Source: Fasciolopsis buskii (taxonomy: Eukaryota; Platyhelminthes; Trematoda; Plagiorchiida; Fasciolidae). From it: a stretch of DNA of 64,000 nt. The stretch covers positions 186,001 to 250,000 of the forward strand of contig LUCM01004803.1 in assembly GCA_008360955.1 (NCBI GenBank), read 5' to 3'. The notes below the pieces were generated by a model. It searched no databases. It had not been told where the DNA came from and saw nothing but the letters and a program-made list of their open reading frames with translations. The position numbers and the translations under genes were made by a program. Shown one piece after another: positions 43,062 through 54,415 of the stretch (position 1 is its first letter; each line of letters begins with the position of its first letter).

Positions 43062-45752
43062 GTGAGTAGCGAATTGAGAAGGGAAATCCAAAATGATAGA
43101 ACTCATCTCACTCCCTGTGTGAGGATTCGTGGAAGGAAAATACATTTGATATCTGATGAATGTTAATTCTCACAGCAATTATTTGCTTTGGTAACGTAAA
43201 CGACCTTTGGCTGTGGTTTCGGAATCACGAGGTTTGCTTTCCACAGCAGTGAGAATTTACAAAATCTCGGAAAATAAATCCCAAAGGCGGACATTGAATA
43301 GCATCGGTGAAAATCGTCCAAATCGGGCATATCTATGACAAAGTCTCTGGCAAAATTAGTGTGAAATCGTAGCATGCTCGATATGCAAACCTATCATAAC
43401 AGGTATCCCCCAGATGTGTTGAAGACACGGTGTCGTGTTCCAATCTAGATGAAAATGATCATATACGCCTGATAATAGTCGATTTATATTAATAAATGTT
43501 AATATTAGACGTAAAGTATTCTGTTCAATATAATGCATAAAGCACAATTTCCAGTTTGAGTCCTGGTGTGGTTTATTTCTCTTATGCTCATTTTCAATTA
43601 AATTTTAAAGCATGGAATAGGATAGGATCAAATATGGGACTGTGTACAGCAACAATACTTCTATGTTCACTTGGGATTTCCCTTATTTTCTAGGGGACCA
43701 ATTCACAATGTCTAGACAATGTTTATTTTTCAGTTCATTTTACTCATAATTTACCGGAATATTCCGTGTAATATCGACGAAATGTCATTATTTTGTTATT
43801 TCATTAGATGAAACAGGGTACTGCTGTTAATGATGACACATGAATTGAAGTTGTCATTCACTGAGACGCAACTACCGGTACTTCAACAACTCGGGTAGAA
43901 AACTGGTTCGAAGTTTGTATTTGTTTTGATTACTTTTAGAGATCATCGGCAGTTAGCCCCTTTCGGAACAGGTTTCTGCAAACTAAAAATGTTTGCAAAA
44001 CTCTTTCAGCTAGGCGAACAAATACAAATCAAATAAACCTCACCAAAATTGTTCTTGCAACTCGGAACAAGCCAGGCCAAGGTGGGTTGAAATCATCATT
44101 TTTTTGCTTGTGAATTCACATAGCTGCATCCACCGTCTATTTAAATTAATCTTCAGTTTTGTCCCACAAAACCTACCTATGGTGAAAGTCACACTTAAAC
44201 GTGAGTTGATCGCAACCATCTCGCCTTGTTATGGAGGGAAAAAACAACTAGATATCCGAATGGGTATGTCTGCCAAATTAAAAACTTCATTTCAACAAAA
44301 ACGTTAAGTGGGCAAAGGCAACCGTGGCCAGTTTTTGTATTTTTGGAACAAATCGCCCCTAAGGTATTATTAAATTCTGTTTGTACGCAAGTGACATCTT
44401 ATCATAATGCCCAGAGTAATTTCATTCAACCAATCAAGCATATTTAGATAGATCCATGTTCGGCCGAGTTTCATCTCTACGTATGAGCTGGTGAGTTAAT
44501 TTTTACTTTTTCACACGCACGTTGTTATGTCATTTTACCTTGTCGGCTCTTCAACGAAAAGCAATCGAAGTTCATAGCCTTGCTGTTTTTTTCGCTCATG
44601 CCCTGAATACGAAAGTTATTCAAAATTGTTTTGTTATCCCGTATTCAGTCAAATTCAAAAATTTGGGAAATTGAAAAGTGTATCGAGTTTGAATTATTTT
44701 CTGCATTCACTGCTCATGTCACATTATCTCAGCAAACAGGTTGATTGGCTTTGTTGTTTGTAAAGAATTCTACCAAAATTCAACAGACTTTCGTAAACTG
44801 AATATTACAAATTCGTCCTAATGCGCTGTTGATGGTGAATGATTAAACCATGACTAACGCATATTAACCTTAAAAAGGTCGTGCATCGATAGACGTTGCA
44901 ATGTTTGCTGCTGATGATAAGCAAACCGTTGCAGATCCGATCGTTATTATTTTTTGGCTGGCGTCCATATAACACCTGCATTTTGATTTGCATTCCTCGT
45001 AAGATATCCAACGGGACCAAGTCGTAACTTTTCCATGGCATCAGTTTACATTTGGATGAGTTCCATGCATACTTTAAGGGTTTAATAAGCCGAACGAGGT
45101 TTTAGTAAACAGACAAAACTAAGGAAGCTACCAAGTTAAAAGCGTTCCGTGTCTGCTCACTCGCAAACGTCTTGGACGACAGGAAAACTGACAAATCCAG
45201 CCATATCTGCAATCAAGCAAAGCAAACATGTTAACAACCATTTGGACGCCTTTCAATTAAGTACATTTGAATTACACACTGGGAAAACCCTAGCAAACAA
45301 CGGCTTGTAATAAGAGCAAAATCTGTTGTACAAACTAGTTATTTAAAGACCAGCACATTGACAATGGGTGGTGCTTATTTCATAGAATACCTTTTGCATT
45401 TGATCAACAGCCGTTTGGCCCAAAACAAGTTGAGCAAGACCTACAAGTCAAAGGAACAGTGTTGAATCAGCAGAGGGTGTTATCACCGTCCAATGTTCAT
45501 CCGGATTTCAACAAATAAACTGCAACTAAATCAAACACTAAATGTTATGCATAGTTGAAGGGGACTGTTCTGTTAAGTTACAAAGTCCTCGTTATCACTG
45601 TCTAACTTCATGTTGAGTTAAACAGAAAAATATAAAATCACAAACGTGGTGTTTCTTGTTTTCATTAGCACCGCCTCATTTACGGCTACCATATATCGGG
45701 AGCGGAAATTTGAGTAGATTAGCATGTACTACTGCGGTATCGTAGCTAAGGG
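43062..45752. other. No supported gene
   Basis: 2.7 kb of AT-rich DNA. Frames of 60-78 codons (43163-43547 minus, 44104-44447 plus, 44805-45041 minus) have no paired splice sites. A tiny ATG frame, MFGRVSSLRMS, ends at a strong gtgagt donor near 44490 but cannot be extended. Confidence 0.3.
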
Positions 45753-46004
45753 ATGTTTCCAATATCACTAGCATTCATTCTTCAAGTGGAAACGAATCTT
45801 GTCCCAGTTGAAAGCTTTTTTTGTGTACTGAACTTTCGGCACTGCATGAAGAGAACAGGTGACTGCCTGTCTGTTCTCTCTGTCAGACTTTATTCCTTAC
45901 CAGTCAAACTGCCCCCATTTGAACGTTTTAAACCGCGAGCTTCCTACGTTGGATTTCTCCCTTCGTTTTGTTATCAAACAATCGACTGCTTTTTTGTGGT
46001 TTAA
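45753..46004 (+). CDS. Small ORF with signal-peptide-like start, 83 codons
   Basis: A true ATG at 45753 opens 83 codons to TAA. The N-terminus MFPISLAFILQVETNLVPVE has a short hydrophobic core followed by polar residues, as in a secreted protein. The remainder is basic with five or six cysteines, rather hydrophobic at the C-terminus (CYQTIDCFFVV). A fair acceptor (attcattcttcaag) and donor (AACAG|gtgact) inside allow a spliced reading too. No family is recognised. Confidence 0.3.
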   Translation: MFPISLAFILQVETNLVPVESFFCVLNFRHCMKRTGDCLSVLSVRLYSLPVKLPPFERFKPRASYVGFLPSFCYQTIDCFFVV

Positions 46005-47809
46005 ATATCTGAACATACTGGGTTCTGACGTCAAGACGCCTCTCATGGTGCCGGATACTTGAATCTTGCTGATCGCACCGTTATATTAGATTAGCTTACA
46101 AGATTTCTTTACTCGATGAGTTAAAAGAATTGTACTGGGAGATCATTTGGGATGTTTTATCTGCAACACAATGATTTTAAAAGCGGAAAGTCTCAGGATT
46201 AAACAGCTAATGTGTATCCGATTGTCCTTCAAGATATTGCATAGGAAATCGTTCTGCCGTATAATGGAGCGCCAAACCGAATTCTGTCTTCAAAGCACTT
46301 TCACTGTTATTGTTTAAAGGCAGGTTATTGAGAACTCGTCCCCATTGAACAATTAGATCACTTTTATATCTACACGAAAGTAACTGCCGGCGGTATCTAT
46401 CAACTGCATAGGTTTGTTCATGTTAGGGTCCGCCAACAAAAATTCATAATACAGCTTCCTTAGTTAGACGCGTTCCCAAAATTTGGTACCAGTGTACAAA
46501 CTGCAAGCTGACTACTTTCTTTTAAATCAATGATTCGGAATTCACTGGTTATCTAAAAAGGGGAAAGAAACACGTGAATTAATGAAACGATTTCCATAAT
46601 ACATGGTTAGACATTTTCAGTTTAAAAGTACACAACTTTCACGTTGCTGACTTGACTTAGGTGACAGTCTTGATTTTGGAAATGTTTCTGAAGAAAGAAC
46701 TAGTGCATATCCATCTACTGGTAGTAGCAAACCTAGATAGCATTCATATGAATGACGCATTCTCGTAGAAAAAGCTGCATTCAAGTTAGAAAGTTTTTGA
46801 CGGAAATCAAAACACAAGGCTAAAGTGCGTCTGATTTCAGTTATATTTCACCTGTCAGTAAAATTGTCAAAATTTACAGACTTGAAATATCCCGAATTAT
46901 CTTTGTAAGATGTCATGAAACTTTTGTTAGCAAGGTCTCACCGTAGGGTTCGTCACTCTATTGCATAGTAAATGTCAAATGGCAAATAGTAAACATCCCC
47001 TGCAAAAGGCATGCCGTTTCCAAGAAGCACGAGAATACTTTTGGATGTTAAGTAAGATCGTTAACTGTATAAACGGGCAGTCCCTGAACATTCTGTAAAC
47101 TTGAAAATCGTGTCTTGAAAATTTGCATGCAGATGAAATAGGCTTTCGAATTTGCGCATGTATTGGAATGATTTGGCGTCATTTTCGGCAGAAAGGTTGT
47201 GAAGGTGCAAAAACGCATCTGATAGTCCTTGGAAAATTTAGGTCATCAAAAATCTAATGCACGAAAAAAAGACTCAAATTTCGTATTACTTACAAGGTTA
47301 TTTGCCAAGGAAATCGATCATTTTGAAGTGCTGTTGGGCAGACTTGCGTGCCTGGTCAGCATATGAATTAAGCACCTCTTAAACCCTTAAACCACCTTTA
47401 ATTTTCTTCGAATTTCGTACTTCAACCCAACGACGAACAAAAGTACCGAACATTTCTAAAAGGTTGAACTTTGGTATGTAGCAAGGTTGCGCCAAAGCTC
47501 CACATAAGAAAAAAAATCCTTGTTCAAGAAGCAAGATCTACTGAATTGTTCTCATAAGTCCTGGTCCAGAAGCAGCATATTCGATAAATCATGGCATGAA
47601 TAACGAAGGAATTATTTTGCTCGACAAAATAGTTTTGATGCACCTGAATCTTCCACGGAAGACCTAGTAACTGACATATTATGAGCTATAAGCTAGATAA
47701 GTTTATCTTAACTGAAATAAGGAAGTTATAAATAAACTGAAAACAACTTCGTATATGACAACATCAGAAGTTCTTGATTAGGAATATCTCTTATGTTGCA
47801 CTTCAACAG
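46005..47809. other. No supported gene
   Basis: AT-rich. A CRE palindrome lies at 46026-46033. An acceptor near 47197 (ggcgtcattttcggcag) is followed by 20 open codons (KGCEGAKTHLIVLGKF) without a clear donor. Confidence 0.25.
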
Positions 47810-47995
47810 GCCGACATCATTCAGGCGTGTTCATCCAAAATTCATGTCTTCGAGCACTGTGTGCTGAAAATGAACATCTCGGGTGGTCGCATTCAGTTGC
47901 AATCCGCCACTGGTGACACAAGACCGATCCACTCGGTTATGTCATTGATTTCAGAAACTCCCAATCGCTCTCGGGCAGTCGAAGTATTCGGATGA
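47810..47995 (+). CDS. Candidate gene C, upstream exon
   Basis: Acceptor atctcttatgttgcacttcaacag before 47810. In phase 0 it reads ADIIQACSSKIHVFEHCVLK then MNISGGRIQLQSATGDTRPI, open for 61 codons to TGA at 47993-47995. A donor GCCACTG|gtgaca about 110 bases in would exit in phase 1, exactly what the exon at 49847 needs. GC content at third positions is higher than in the surroundings. Family unknown. Confidence 0.36.
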   Translation, partial: ADIIQACSSKIHVFEHCVLKMNISGGRIQLQSATGDTRPIHSVMSLISETPNRSRAVEVFG

Positions 47996-48216
47996 TGATG
48001 ACCGTTTTTAACAAATGATGAAACGAAAAACATGAAGCCAGCATACAGGCTTTTTTACTTTTAAACTAAACATATATGCATTGAATTTCTATTTTACAGA
48101 CTTATTAGCTTCGGAAAATGTTGCTTGAGCAAATGGCTGTTTTTAATAGTTTCATGAAATGATTTTGAGAATTCGTTCATTGTTTTTATTTGACTTTCCG
48201 AAAGGATTTGCAGACA

Positions 48217-48395
48217 AAATTTGCAGTTGTCCAGTTCACGGTGTTTTCAAAGCTCTAGTGAAAATCAACCCCCTGTTTTTGAGCAGGAATGATGGATTTA
48301 AAACTAGAAGTTCAAGTGGCTCCAGATGCGATATTCAGTTGCGGGTTCCGTTACTGAATTTGACCAGATACTGGGCAGATTGGCATCAGACATAG
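48217..48395 (+). CDS. Candidate exon within the gene C interval
   Basis: Acceptor gactttccgaaaggatttgcag, then about 59 open codons (KICSCPVHGVFKALVKINPL...) to TAG at 48393-48395. It is rich in cysteine and serine at two places (CSCPVHG; TRSSSGSRCD). Its phase does not join the neighbouring exon candidates, so it may be alternative or spurious. Confidence 0.27.
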
Positions 48396-48457
48396 ACGGG
48401 TACAATTGAACACTCGCTTTTCGGACAAGTCAAAAAAGTAACTATCGATTTTTTCAG

Positions 48458-48544
48458 AAAAAGCATTTAGTCGAAACACGATGGATTGAAGAAAGTGACT
48501 ATAATTTAGGCATATTTGTCATGAATAATACGACTATACAATGA
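48458..48544 (+). CDS. Short candidate exon within the gene C interval
   Basis: A strong acceptor (taactatcgattttttcag) enters in phase 0: KKHLVETRWIEESDYNLGIF and a stop after 28 codons. A very similar acceptor plus start (gacttttttcagaaag, with aatcgaaactcgg) recurs about 200 bases downstream at 48650-48710, suggesting a worn duplication. Confidence 0.27.
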   Translation, partial: KKHLVETRWIEESDYNLGIFVMNNTTIQ

Positions 48545-49846
48545 GAGATGACTGTTTAGGTGTACAACTTTGAACGGCTAAACAGCTGGAATAAAATGCA
48601 AATCATTTTGGACGACGTTTACTAAATAGTAATCACAAAGTCATTGACTTTTTTCAGAAAGCCTCGCGACTCCCGAAAGCGGATTGTTTAATCGAAACTC
48701 GGAGCCTGTGAAAACAACCGCAGCTACCCATTTTTCTATGCAGAGATAACTATCTTGAAGACAGCCTCATCTGAACATTTCCTAAATGGTTTTTAAAATA
48801 TTTCCAGTCCTTCTTGACTTTCATTTGCACTTCACGTTCAAACATATATCAGTGTCAACATACAATAATTAGCAAGAACGCCTTGATAAAAAATCATCAC
48901 TGTTTGTTGGCCGAATGATGTACACGTGTCACGTTTCAATGACGAATCGACTGGCTGATAATAACTTGTTTATCAAAAGGCATGAACTAACAAACATCAT
49001 ATTACGAATCCTGATCTGTGATTTTTAGGATCAAAGAATGAATATCGATGATCGATTTAAGTTATTACATAAATTTGGTATGCATTAACGGAACAATAGC
49101 TATGAAGGTAGCTGCATATGCTTATTTATACGAAAGCCAACGGTGAGCCTGTTAAAGGAAAACTGGAAACGATACAATTTCTGAAATAAATTCATGGACG
49201 AAACTGCTGATTTCCGTAAGGAGGGAAACTGCTCAGGTATCGTCGCCAACTAATCCACCCCAAATAGTGATTTAATAAAAGCCTAAGTTATAAAATGTGT
49301 TTAGGTATTTTTCACAAATAAAGATGCTGCAGCAGAATTTTAGCACGGATTAAGGTGTAATCGGTATCTGAAGTGATTGAAGTTGGGTGATGAATTTGTG
49401 GGCAAGAAGGATTTCCGACAGTCCGACGACAAAGTATTTTAGAAACTGATGGGCCACGATAGATTGTAACGTGTAGTAAAAACTCCTGTTGCCAGCAGCC
49501 ACAAAAACTACCCTATTTGCAACATTTTAGTAAAGGATTTGCAAATGTGAATCTTTAATTTTTACGGCAAAAATTTCACCTTCAAGCTCTGCCTGATTGC
49601 CTGCATCCTCAGAAGTGTGGATTTCGCCAGCCGTTTGTTGAACTCTCTTATGAATTCTGTTTTTACAATGGAGTGGAAGGACTTGCCTTCATTAAAGTTT
49701 ACTTTCCGTACCTAAAGTTATTGGGATTTCTCGCAATTTAAAATATTTTATGTAATATCCAATTCATTGTATCAATTGATGGAATTAGTTAATAGTCCTT
49801 AAGCTTTCAGAAATATTTTGGAATGCCTTTTTTTCTGGTGCCGCAG

Positions 49847-49941
49847 AAGGAGAACCGCCTCCAGAAGGAATGGATTATCTCATAAAAGGATATTACGGAA
49901 GAAGGCCCATATCCGTTTGTGGCAAGTTCGTGTCCCTTCAG
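49847..49941 (+). CDS. Candidate gene C, internal exon
   Basis: Both borders are excellent: acceptor gccttttttt... tggtgccgcag and donor CTTCAG|gtgcat. Two bases complete a codon and 31 codons follow: GEPPPEGMDYLIKGYYGRRP then ISVCGKFVSLQ. The opening is a proline-rich turn and the rest resembles a compact folded core. It exits in phase 0. This is one of the most protein-like short exons in the window, but I cannot place it in a family. Confidence 0.45.
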
Positions 49942-50104
49942 GTGCATGGCATCGTCCTTTCAGAGTGACAGAATAATTACTACTTGTTCGACATTAAAGA
50001 TAACGATGTTTGTCATCGATTTTATAAATGAATTAACCCATACTCCTACTGGGCATGGGAGGCATTGACGTCCTGTGTCTTGAACAATCTTCCAGCCATT
50101 TCAG

Positions 50105-50208
50105 ATTTATTTTCGCAATACGGAGATCCTACTTATTCGTTTGAAATTCTTCGCTGATTTAACTTCTTTTTCATTCTGTCTGCATACATATTGCTCAGTT
50201 TTGTACTG
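50105..50208 (+). CDS. Candidate gene C, internal exon
   Basis: Acceptor caatcttccagccatttcag and donor TACTG|gtaaca. It enters in phase 0, matching 49941, with 34 codons: IYFRNTEILLIRLKFFADLT then SFSFCLHTYCSVLY. It exits with two bases, matching the exon at 50603. Hydrophobic with cysteines, it could be a membrane or buried helix. An alternative frame (ending FSQYGDPTYSFEILR and a stop) from an earlier weak acceptor would instead terminate the gene at 50157. Confidence 0.38.
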
Positions 50209-50602
50209 GTAACAAAGCAAGCAACAACACTAGTTCAAATGGACGACAACGACGATTGTGGTTTAAAATGAACAGCAGACGACAATATCCTTTCGTGTTG
50301 CTAGAAAAGTATGATTGAGGCACATGCAGAACATTACCCAAATACATCTTTGGATTGCAATTGCCGAAAGATGTAGATTCTTTTTTTATTTATCCATTTG
50401 CTAAATCCAGCTACCCTATCCCGTGGTGAATGTCTCTGATTTGGATCCCAAATTAATCGTGGCGTTGTGCACCAGCTAGTCACTACTTTATCAGAACTTC
50501 GACCTACGGGGATATTATATGAATAGGTGTTTCCAGACCAAAACAGACCATTAGGTTTTCGGATTGCCTGTTAGAATATTCTTCTTTTTCTTACCTAATG
50601 AG

Positions 50603-50660
50603 TTCGAAAAAGAAGCCAAAACAAGTAGTTGCACATTTTCACCACTCGGCATCGGCAAAG
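50603..50660 (+). CDS. Candidate gene C, internal exon
   Basis: Acceptor tcttctttttcttacctaatgag and donor GGCAAAG|gtatac. With one base to complete the split codon it reads SKKKPKQVVAHFHHSASAK, a basic stretch, and exits in phase 0. The phase-0 frame is also open (FEKEAKTSSCTFSPLGIGK). The former is chosen because it fits the upstream exon and the next one at 50855. Confidence 0.38.
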
Positions 50661-50854
50661 GTATACTGATCCCTGTGTTCAACGTCGGTTCTACAGAAGC
50701 CTCGATATAACCATTGGACACTCATTTACCATGTAGGCTGAACGCTATTTGTCTGGAGTGATCATAACATCACATGCACCCATGTATCATAGCAATTTCT
50801 AATCATAGACATAAGTTTGGGAAAGTTAATAATCGTCCACTGGATCATCCACAG

Positions 50855-50896
50855 ATCTGTCTCTTCGGATATCAGATCAATAAGCTGGCTTTGCAG
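50855..50896 (+). CDS. Candidate gene C, 42-nt exon
   Basis: Acceptor tccactggatcatccacag (moderate) and donor TTGCAG|gtaaac. Fourteen phase-0 codons, ICLFGYQINKLALQ, phase 0 to 0. A later ag (ggatatcag) would shorten it to 21 nt in the same frame. It is supported mostly by agreement with both neighbours. Confidence 0.3.
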
Positions 50897-50969
50897 GTAA
50901 ACTGACAAAATTTGGCGTCGTTTTGTCGCACTTCCCGATGCTGTTGACAAACAGATTGGCGTTTTTCAG

Positions 50970-51086
50970 TCTCTCCTGCATTTGGCCTCCAGAAAACCGC
51001 TTAACTACTGCAATGGATGTAGATATTTTCCTGTTATCTGCTGCTTTTCTGGATTTATGGACCAGTATGGTAAAATTACAGCCCAG
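50970..51086 (+). CDS. Candidate gene C, exon with strong acceptor
   Basis: Acceptor aaacagattggcgtttttcag. The phase-0 frame is SLLHLASRKPLNYCNGCRYF, PVICCFSGFMDQYGKITAQ, 39 codons to a weak donor CAG|gtccat, with a TAA three codons later. The C-x2-C and CC residues could be structural. A minus-strand frame at 50877-51146 (DLGCNFTILVHKSRKAADNR) is equally open and competes. Confidence 0.34.
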
Positions 51087-51712
51087 GTCCATTAACTTTC
51101 GTGACAAGTGAACCACCCCAGAACCACAACAAGTTATGAAACACAAATTATCTTAGTTAATGCTATAGCGGGTGGTGACAATAGCTATGCACTTACATCA
51201 ATAAATGGAATGTCGCATTAACCTTTGTTGATATAATTATGGCTGTGAGTTCTGAGTCACTTCAGAAGAACAGTAACGTATGGACAACCGCTCGCAAACT
51301 GTAGGTCGTAAGAATACCACTAGCTGCTCTTCTGAAGTGTTTATTGGTAATAAAACGAACACTGGCACTGAGGGAGATCAATTTTTGATTTTAGCCTCCG
51401 TGACATCGTCCCCCGAAAATGACAGTGACAATTAGAAACTTTTAGTCTTGGAAGAGCAGATCACCAACTCTTACCTGCACCATCCAATAGCTCTTCATAT
51501 TTACCAGTGCGTCATTTATGCATCAGCACGCTCAGTAGCACTTCCTGCTAGGCTATAATATTTGTGATTTATGAAACGGTAAGCAATTTAACGGTGTCCA
51601 TTTAATGTTAAAGCTAGATGGACACTCTGATGTTTGGAACCCCCATCGTCCGTAGTTATTCAAATGGTGCAATCAGGTATTGTGCTGCGGAAGTGACTGA
51701 TCACTTTCTACC

Positions 51713-51886
51713 TTACAGTGGCATTAGTCCTTTAACGGCAGGTGAACTATAGTCCAAATTCTGATCTCGAAACCAGAAAAACGTCCCGGAAGTCATTATG
51801 TGGTAGGCGCCAGTTCGAATCGGCCCAGCCAGATCGCGAAGTTCAAAAGACAGTAGTGCATTTGAGAGGACGGGGACAATTCTTCT
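51713..51886 (-). CDS. Candidate terminal exon, unknown
   Basis: Acceptor attttgtgattccttcccag on the minus strand at 51886 is among the best here. In phase 0 it reads RRIVPVLSNALLSFELRDLA, GPIRTGAYHIMTSGTFFWFR and on to a TAA at 51713-51715 (57 codons). The mixture of charged and aromatic residues looks like a folded domain end. No family is recognised. A gttcgaatcgg string inside, which resembles a tRNA B box on the plus strand, is explained by the coding frame. Confidence 0.4.
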   Translation of the reverse strand, partial: RRIVPVLSNALLSFELRDLAGPIRTGAYHIMTSGTFFWFRDQNLDYSSPAVKGLMPL

Positions 51887-52071
51887 CTGGGAAGGAATCA
51901 CAAAATTCATTATTAGTCAACATCAGTTTGTTCAAATAAACGATCACGGCCTTTAACAGTCATCAGTAAGTGCCTTTGTCTGCAAGATACCCTGAATGTT
52001 TGGTGGGTCATTGAAGTATTAGGATTAAAATACAGAAAATTCTCTTTAGTGTGCATCGTTTAAAATAATCG

Positions 52072-52332
52072 TTACAATTTCGTTAGCAAGCAAAGTGACC
52101 GCACAGCAAGAAACCGTTTTTGTTTGCAAACATGCCAGTTTGTGAACTCATTCCGCAATTCATTCAACTGGTAATTTATCCAAATACTGTCCATATGAAT
52201 CAGCATGAAATTTGATTTATGCGAACAAGGCTGGATAAAAATGTATTGCAAATAAACAGCGTCACCTGTGATGTTTCTAAGTATGCAATTCCCAAGAGTT
52301 AATTTTCGTCTAAAGATATGGTGACTTGTCAT
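52072..52332 (-). CDS. 86-codon ATG frame between candidate exons
   Basis: A true ATG at 52330-52332 (MTSHHIFRRKLTLGNCILRN) opens 86 codons to TAA. It lies between the terminal exon of gene D and the exon at 51886, same strand. It has no convincing acceptor. It might be the first exon of a gene ending at 51713, using a donor such as ATCACAG|gtgacg, which exits after about 24 codons. Confidence 0.28.
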   Translation of the reverse strand: MTSHHIFRRKLTLGNCILRNITGDAVYLQYIFIQPCSHKSNFMLIHMDSIWINYQLNELRNEFTNWHVCKQKRFLAVRSLCLLTKL

Positions 52333-52375
52333 TCCCGGTTACACTTGGTGATCTTTACAGCGGTAGCATTTTTTC

Positions 52376-52662
52376 CTAACAAATGCAATATATTATGTTT
52401 TTCTGTTGGCCACAGAGCACATAAGAAACCAGGGAAAATTCGATGATCTGGTTTACGCCAACCCGTTTTTCACTGATGTTTGTCTTCAGGCTGCCAACCA
52501 GTATCTTCTTAACACTTTGCCGATGATCATGACGTGCGTTAATATGTTCATCAACAAGCAATACCGACTTCAGGCAAGTCACTGAATAGTGCGTGGGAAA
52601 AACAGGATATTCGTTGTTGAAACCAATGCATTGGCTGTTCACGCAGTTATTGCGGATAGTAA
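52376..52662 (-). CDS. Candidate gene D, terminal exon, 95 codons
   Basis: A strong acceptor (aaaacgtaccttgtttcttcaag) opens at 52662. Two bases complete a codon, then the frame is open to TAG at 52376-52378. Peptide parts: TIRNNCVNSQCIGFNNEYPV, VLLVDEHINARHDHRQSVKK, ILVGSLKTNISEKRVGVNQI. The carried phase fits the exon 54344-54415 exactly (T|TT gives Phe). Amphipathic beta/alpha pattern. Family unknown. Confidence 0.42.
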
Positions 52663-53820
52663 CTTGAAGAAACAAGGTACGTTTTTGCAATTTTCATTGA
52701 AGTTCGCTATGGCTGTCACTGACTGCAAGTTAGCAATAACTCTGAAAGCAATTTTCTAATACCATCAAGCGTTCCTAGTTGATAGTTGGCCTGTTTCGCG
52801 GTCCAAGGTTCTAAAGACAGGATTTTTGTTTTGGCTCTTTAGATTGCATTACTAAGTCTGGATAACTAATTTCAAAGAACATCCTCAGGATTTTTGTTCC
52901 GAAATACTACTCCAGTTAATGCTTCTTGTCGTTCTCATGGCAACTTACAATTTCGTGCCTCAAATCACTCTTGTTCTGCTTTGCCGAAACATTTTACTTC
53001 GTGATATTTCTCGCTGGACGCAGATGTTGATAGCAGTGTGACCATACAGAGTGAGGTTTGCATCAAAATGAAGCGGAAAAAGGAAATAAAGATTTCCTAA
53101 TTTGACTTGGGTTCTCCTCTTGAACGAAACACAACTAATTTTAGTTTTAATCACCTATAATAACATTTTATTTCCAACTTTCGTTTGTTGGAAAAATGTT
53201 TCCAGCCCTGTAAAGCAACCCTGGCATGCACTCTTCTCTCAATCGCGCTTCCACTCTTCATTTAAGTCGTGAAACGGTGGTCACTTGAGGTTTTTTAGGT
53301 ACTGGTCGAGTCTACACAAGATTAAAAAGCAACATTGGAAGTGAATGTTCAACATAGACACCATAGTACTTGAATTATTGGGCAATTGGCCAAATTTTAA
53401 ATAGTTTCACAGAAAACGATTTCAAAATTTACGCTGTGAACGTACTGTGAACTGCTGGTCTTAATTATTTCTATAACTCAGTTTAACTTTTGAATCCAAA
53501 ATTTCTGTTCTCATTGATAAATGAACAAATACGTATTTCTTGAGGAAGAAAAACGTATCCGGTACGAAACGGAATGCAAAACAAACCATGCTTTCATTGT
53601 CCAAATTATTGTTTCAGACAGACCCAGAAGAAAAAACTAATAACCTCTACTGACTTTGTCAACAAACCTTAGCCGTCCGAATCCCAGAGTAAAAACTGTA
53701 AATTGGCCACGGAGTTGCGGACTCCCAATATCCTTCAGGGAGGTTTTAATTTGAAATGCTTTGATCTGTTTTAGAGTAAACTTCCATCCCTGTGTTTGAT
53801 TTTTATTAAACCATGTGGGA

Positions 53821-54072
53821 ATGTTTCGATTTACTCCGGTAATTGCAATGGGTCACGTCATCGCAATTACTTCCAAATGCATGCGAAACTACATTAGTGT
53901 CAGCATATTGCAGTCAAGATACAATGACCTCCACGGTGAACTGCCAAATTTCTATACTCATATAAATACATTTGACATTTGTGATCTCAGTTCTCTTTGG
54001 ACAGTCAAAAAGTGTTCTCTTTTTGAAGTCACACTTCGAAAAGACTATCAAAAGGATAACAAATCAATGTGA
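53821..54072 (+). CDS. 83-codon ATG frame, unknown
   Basis: The plus-strand ATG at 53821 opens MFRFTPVIAMGHVIAITSKC and runs to TGA. It sits in the proposed intron of gene D on the other strand. It contains a short palindrome (gtaattgc and gcaattac around 16 bases). No splice or motif support. Confidence 0.22.
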   Translation: MFRFTPVIAMGHVIAITSKCMRNYISVSILQSRYNDLHGELPNFYTHINTFDICDLSSLWTVKKCSLFEVTLRKDYQKDNKSM

Positions 54073-54343
54073 ACGGAGCTTCATCAAGTGTAAAATGCTC
54101 GAGTTTGTAACCGGATAACGTGGCACAAAATTTTTGTCCAACCTACACAAACACAACAGCTTACAAACTATTCATACGAGAGAATCCAGCGCATTGAAAT
54201 ACCTATTCCTCAGCTGCTTCCTTTTTGTCTGTTCCATAATGTGTCATTAATTAAATTGGACTAGTCGAAAAAACACTACCGAGAACCCCTTGCACTCCGA
54301 GTAGCGCTACTGGCTTCAGCGATTCGGACGAAATGCGACTCAC

Positions 54344-54415
54344 ACAGTTGAACTGTTGACAGTTTGATGAAAAAGGAATGCGGCCGCAGATTTAGAAAAC
54401 TACATAAGGCAGATT
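54344..54415 (-). CDS. Candidate gene D, internal exon, 72 nt
   Basis: An excellent acceptor (atttattcccgttatgcgtctcattcag) and a strong donor CAACTGT|gtgagtcg enclose two bases, 23 codons and one base: SALCSFLNLRPHSFFIKLST then VQL. Only one of three frames is open. The exit phase fits the exon at 52662 across a 1.7-kb intron. Confidence 0.43.

Noticed and set aside
51780..51850. tRNA B box (agttcgaatcgg) suggesting a tRNA or SINE
   Set aside because: No A box at the right distance and no T-stem pairing. The stretch is part of an open minus-strand exon.
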